From contig JAJNNQ010000075.1 in NCBI GenBank assembly GCA_027886175.1, positions 32,146,501 to 32,210,500 on the forward strand: a stretch of DNA of 64,000 nucleotides. Direction: 5' to 3'. The notes under the pieces are model-generated. The model ran no database searches and had not been told where the DNA came from. It was given only the letters and a program-made list of their open reading frames with translations. Origin of the DNA: Phylloscopus collybita. Its lineage: Eukaryota > Chordata > Aves > Passeriformes > Phylloscopidae. Each line of letters starts with the position of its first letter. Within the stretch, counting starts at the first letter, position 1. Both the position numbers and the translations under genes were made by a program. Below are positions 61,308 through 64,000 of the stretch, piece by piece.

Positions 61308-64000
61308 AAAATGAGAATGTTTTGATTGATGAGCCAAATTGTTTGGAATTCCTAATTGTTCATTGCTGAAAACATAGCTTTTGTGTTCATTGCCTTTAGA
61401 ACTTAGGTTGCTCACTATTAAAAACCCACATAATGATTGAAAATGAAAAAAATTCCAGACACATACTGGAAGCCACTTGGTGAGATAAACCTCTATATCA
61501 TATCCTGTGTTTTCTGAGTGTTTATGAGTCAGAGTAGTGCAATGGGATTCTTTGAGAGTTAAAAATGGCTTATTAAGCACTTCAAATACAAATTCTCATA
61601 TAATTGCTTCTTCTGAGAGTTTGGATTCCTCTGTTTCTTTCAACCAAATTATTTTTTAGTATGTCATTAAAATTGCTTTTGATAGCCACAAATATATGTA
61701 TTAAATTGCTTATGTGTCAGTGTAGACAGCTTTACCCTGTCAAATTATCAGTCTACTCCACATGTTTAGATATGGTGTGATTTTCTGGCTAAAACCAATA
61801 GTTGATGCTCTTTGACATAATTTTATTATTTTTGGTTAATTTTATGTACAATTATTTTAGATTTGCTGGCAATAAAGAAAGGTGGAAAATAAATATTCAG
61901 CAGAGGAGACTATAAGAATGGATTTTCATTCATGAAAGAAGAAAAATGTCAATTTTGTATCCTTATTTCAGTGTCATATAGCTTTTGGCTGCTGAGAAGA
62001 TTTATATTTGCTTAATTATGGGACAGATTTCAATTTAATCACTGTGGTGGAGAATTGTGTAAATCTGTATTAATGCCCCAGCAGAGTCACAACAGGTCAG
62101 CTCCACAGAACTGGAGTTATGGATACATTTCTGGAACTGAGACCAGGATCTGGCCATGGGTTTGTTTTCCAGTTTCCCCAGAATGAAATGATCAAGCCAG
62201 GGCTAAAAATGGGCACTTGCTTCCTGCTTTTGCAAGGGCCTAGCTCTGAATCATTGAAATATTTTCCTGGTATAGAAACACAGAATATTTCCCATTGACT
62301 ACTCCTGCTGACTTAAGACAAACCATTTGCACCATGTTGAACTATGTTGAGAAAAAAATCTCCTTGACACACAGTGAAAGAGTTAAACACGAAGAAAAGA
62401 TTTCTCATGAGCTTTGGTTCTGACCCAAACGGCATTTATTTCTTCTAATTCATATAATAATTTTGCTGTCTGTACTTTAGCAAAGAGAGAGAGAGAGTTT
62501 ATTTTGATGGTGTAATGAACCAGAACTATTCAGTATGGGGCTCATGTTATCATTGTACTGTTCCTCAGCACCATTGGGGTAGGGAGATTTATAAGGGCTG
62601 CCTCAAAGCTGGTAGGTGTCACAGTTCTACAGTTCTGTTTCTATGATTTACTTCTTGACCAATGTTTTTTTTTTTTTCAAACAGTTGTGAGTAGCAGTGG
62701 AATAATCACGGCAGAGTTCACACCCGGGCAGTGACACCTCAGTGTCTGCTAGCATGAGGCATCCAAGTGAAAAAATAAACCAGTGGAGCCCATCATTGCT
62801 GTTGCAATGAGGAAACAGAAACAAAAAGCCTTAAAATCAGGTATGAACCCTGCTTGGGACTGGGCAGATGAGGATTAAATATTAGAGAACGTCCACAATG
62901 AAGCATTTCCAGTGTGAGAGTTAAGTCTTTTGCCAGCACCAGATCAAATCAATGGGAATAAGCTCAGGGAAATTCACTTTGCATTCAGTGAGTATAATCC
63001 ATCATGACTGTTATAATAGACTGTACTCATTATGAGTGGTTTGAATAATTTGGAGAATGAGTGGCATACCATTTTTAGATAGAAATATTAGAAAATGCTC
63101 ATGCCAGTAAGGCACTTCAATTTTAATATGTCAGGGAGCTAAAACAGGCAGTCAGAATTGTGAACCATCTCTATAACACAAAACAACTTTCTGGTCTTCC
63201 CCACAGAGGAATAGTGACCATAGCAAGCTTTACTGGCTTATCTAGACTCTGCTTCAACCGAAAACTCAGCTGCCAGACAGCTGTGAAAGATCAAGCTCAT
63301 ATTTTTTTCTTGACATTGAATTTGAAGGGTGAATCCAAAGGCCTAACAGATCCATTCCATTGCCAAGGTTTTGGGTTGGTTTTTTTTTGCCAGTTGATAT
63401 AAGTACACATTGGATCTTCAGAAATTTCTCATTACCATGATGTCAGTCAGCCAAACTATAATCTGCTCAGCAGCAGAACTGTCACACACTTGCTCCATTT
63501 CTGCACCAGATGCATGGGTTCACAATAAATTCTCATCTTGGTCCCTGGACTGGAAAGCTCACATAAAAAATGACTTTTTGAAGGTTTTTGTTTTTACGAG
63601 GTAGTTCATCCCAGTGAGTTTCTAGTTATCTTCCATCCGGAACAGAATTGCTTGTATTCACACAGTGTTCTTCCCCTCCCCACCCATGCAGAGCAGCAGC
63701 TTGCTCTCCACTGCAGGCACTAGGCTATAAGCCTGCATTTTGTAGGCTAACTACATTCATCTGGCCATTTCAGGAAAAATTTGCATTTCCCAAGAATACT
63801 TGTCTTTACTTACATCCAGGCTCATTACCAAATTTTATTGTTTGAATCTTCAGCTTTGACTACATTGCAGCTGATGATTTTGTCTTTCTCATAACAGCTT
63901 AGGATGAAAATCCCAAAAATGCGTCATCTGAACCAGATTTGCCCTTGCTAATTTACTGGCTGCTGTACAGAGCTGGTTGATGAAATCTGACTGATTAACT
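60156..64000. other. Intergenic DNA to window end, no gene recognised
   Basis: AT-rich, with a 44-nt T-run at 61263. Open frames stay below 140 codons and lack known domains. Short (GA)n at 62485-62498. No exon of MSC or another gene is recognised before 64000. Confidence 0.55.
61263..61306. repeat. Poly(T) run, 44 nt
   Basis: Uninterrupted T on the + strand, the longest homopolymer in the window; no adjacent TTTATT. Confidence 0.9.

Noticed and set aside
25401..64000. Exons of MSC or KCNB2, the usual neighbours of TRPA1
   Set aside because: No bHLH or potassium-channel similarity in any frame; they probably lie outside the window.
1..64000. CRISPR arrays, operons, bacterial regulatory sites, tRNA or rRNA genes
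   Set aside because: The DNA is vertebrate nuclear sequence. No array of identical direct repeats and no intact tRNA or rRNA was seen.

Overview
The window is vertebrate nuclear DNA, almost certainly from a bird. It carries one protein-coding gene, split into many exons with GT-AG introns. The repeats are scattered fragments of CR1, the dominant avian LINE, with 3' ends of the (ATTCTGTG)n type. One fragment looks like a tRNA-Ile-headed SINE with a CR1-type tail (TguSINE1-like). That family is known to me from songbirds, so a passerine is the best guess; this is inference.

Region 1 (1 to about 25.4 kb): TRPA1, the ankyrin-repeat, electrophile- and temperature-gated cation channel of sensory neurons, on the + strand. 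I placed 23 coding exons from 294 to the stop codon at 24501-24503. Joined, they give 2,814 nt, an uninterrupted frame of 937 codons plus stop, with every exon-exon phase matching. The first codon corresponds to about human residue 185. The missing N-terminus (about four exons if the 27-exon human structure holds) lies upstream of base 1. Exons 294-12502 encode ankyrin repeats, 13318-15988 the cysteine-rich linker that senses electrophiles, 16409-20187 plus 21115-21183 the six-segment channel with its pore, and 21816-24503 the C-terminal region and coiled coil. Three AATAAA signals follow the stop within 0.9 kb.

Region 2 (about 25.4-64 kb): no convincing gene. It is AT-rich intergenic DNA with CR1 fragments, the SINE-like element, a MIR relic, a probable solo LTR with an internal minisatellite, a GT-rich tract, several very long T-runs, and a near-perfect 36-position hairpin at 60074-60155. 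In vertebrates the gene beyond the 3' end of TRPA1 is usually MSC and the gene beyond the 5' end KCNB2. I see neither, so this looks like part of the TRPA1-MSC interval.

No new multi-gene system is visible. The items most worth checking are the hairpin, the lineage-specific residues in the channel (drug pocket, reactive cysteines, glycosylation loop), repeat sequence lying against two TRPA1 splice acceptors, the LTR minisatellite, and the one-sided T-runs.
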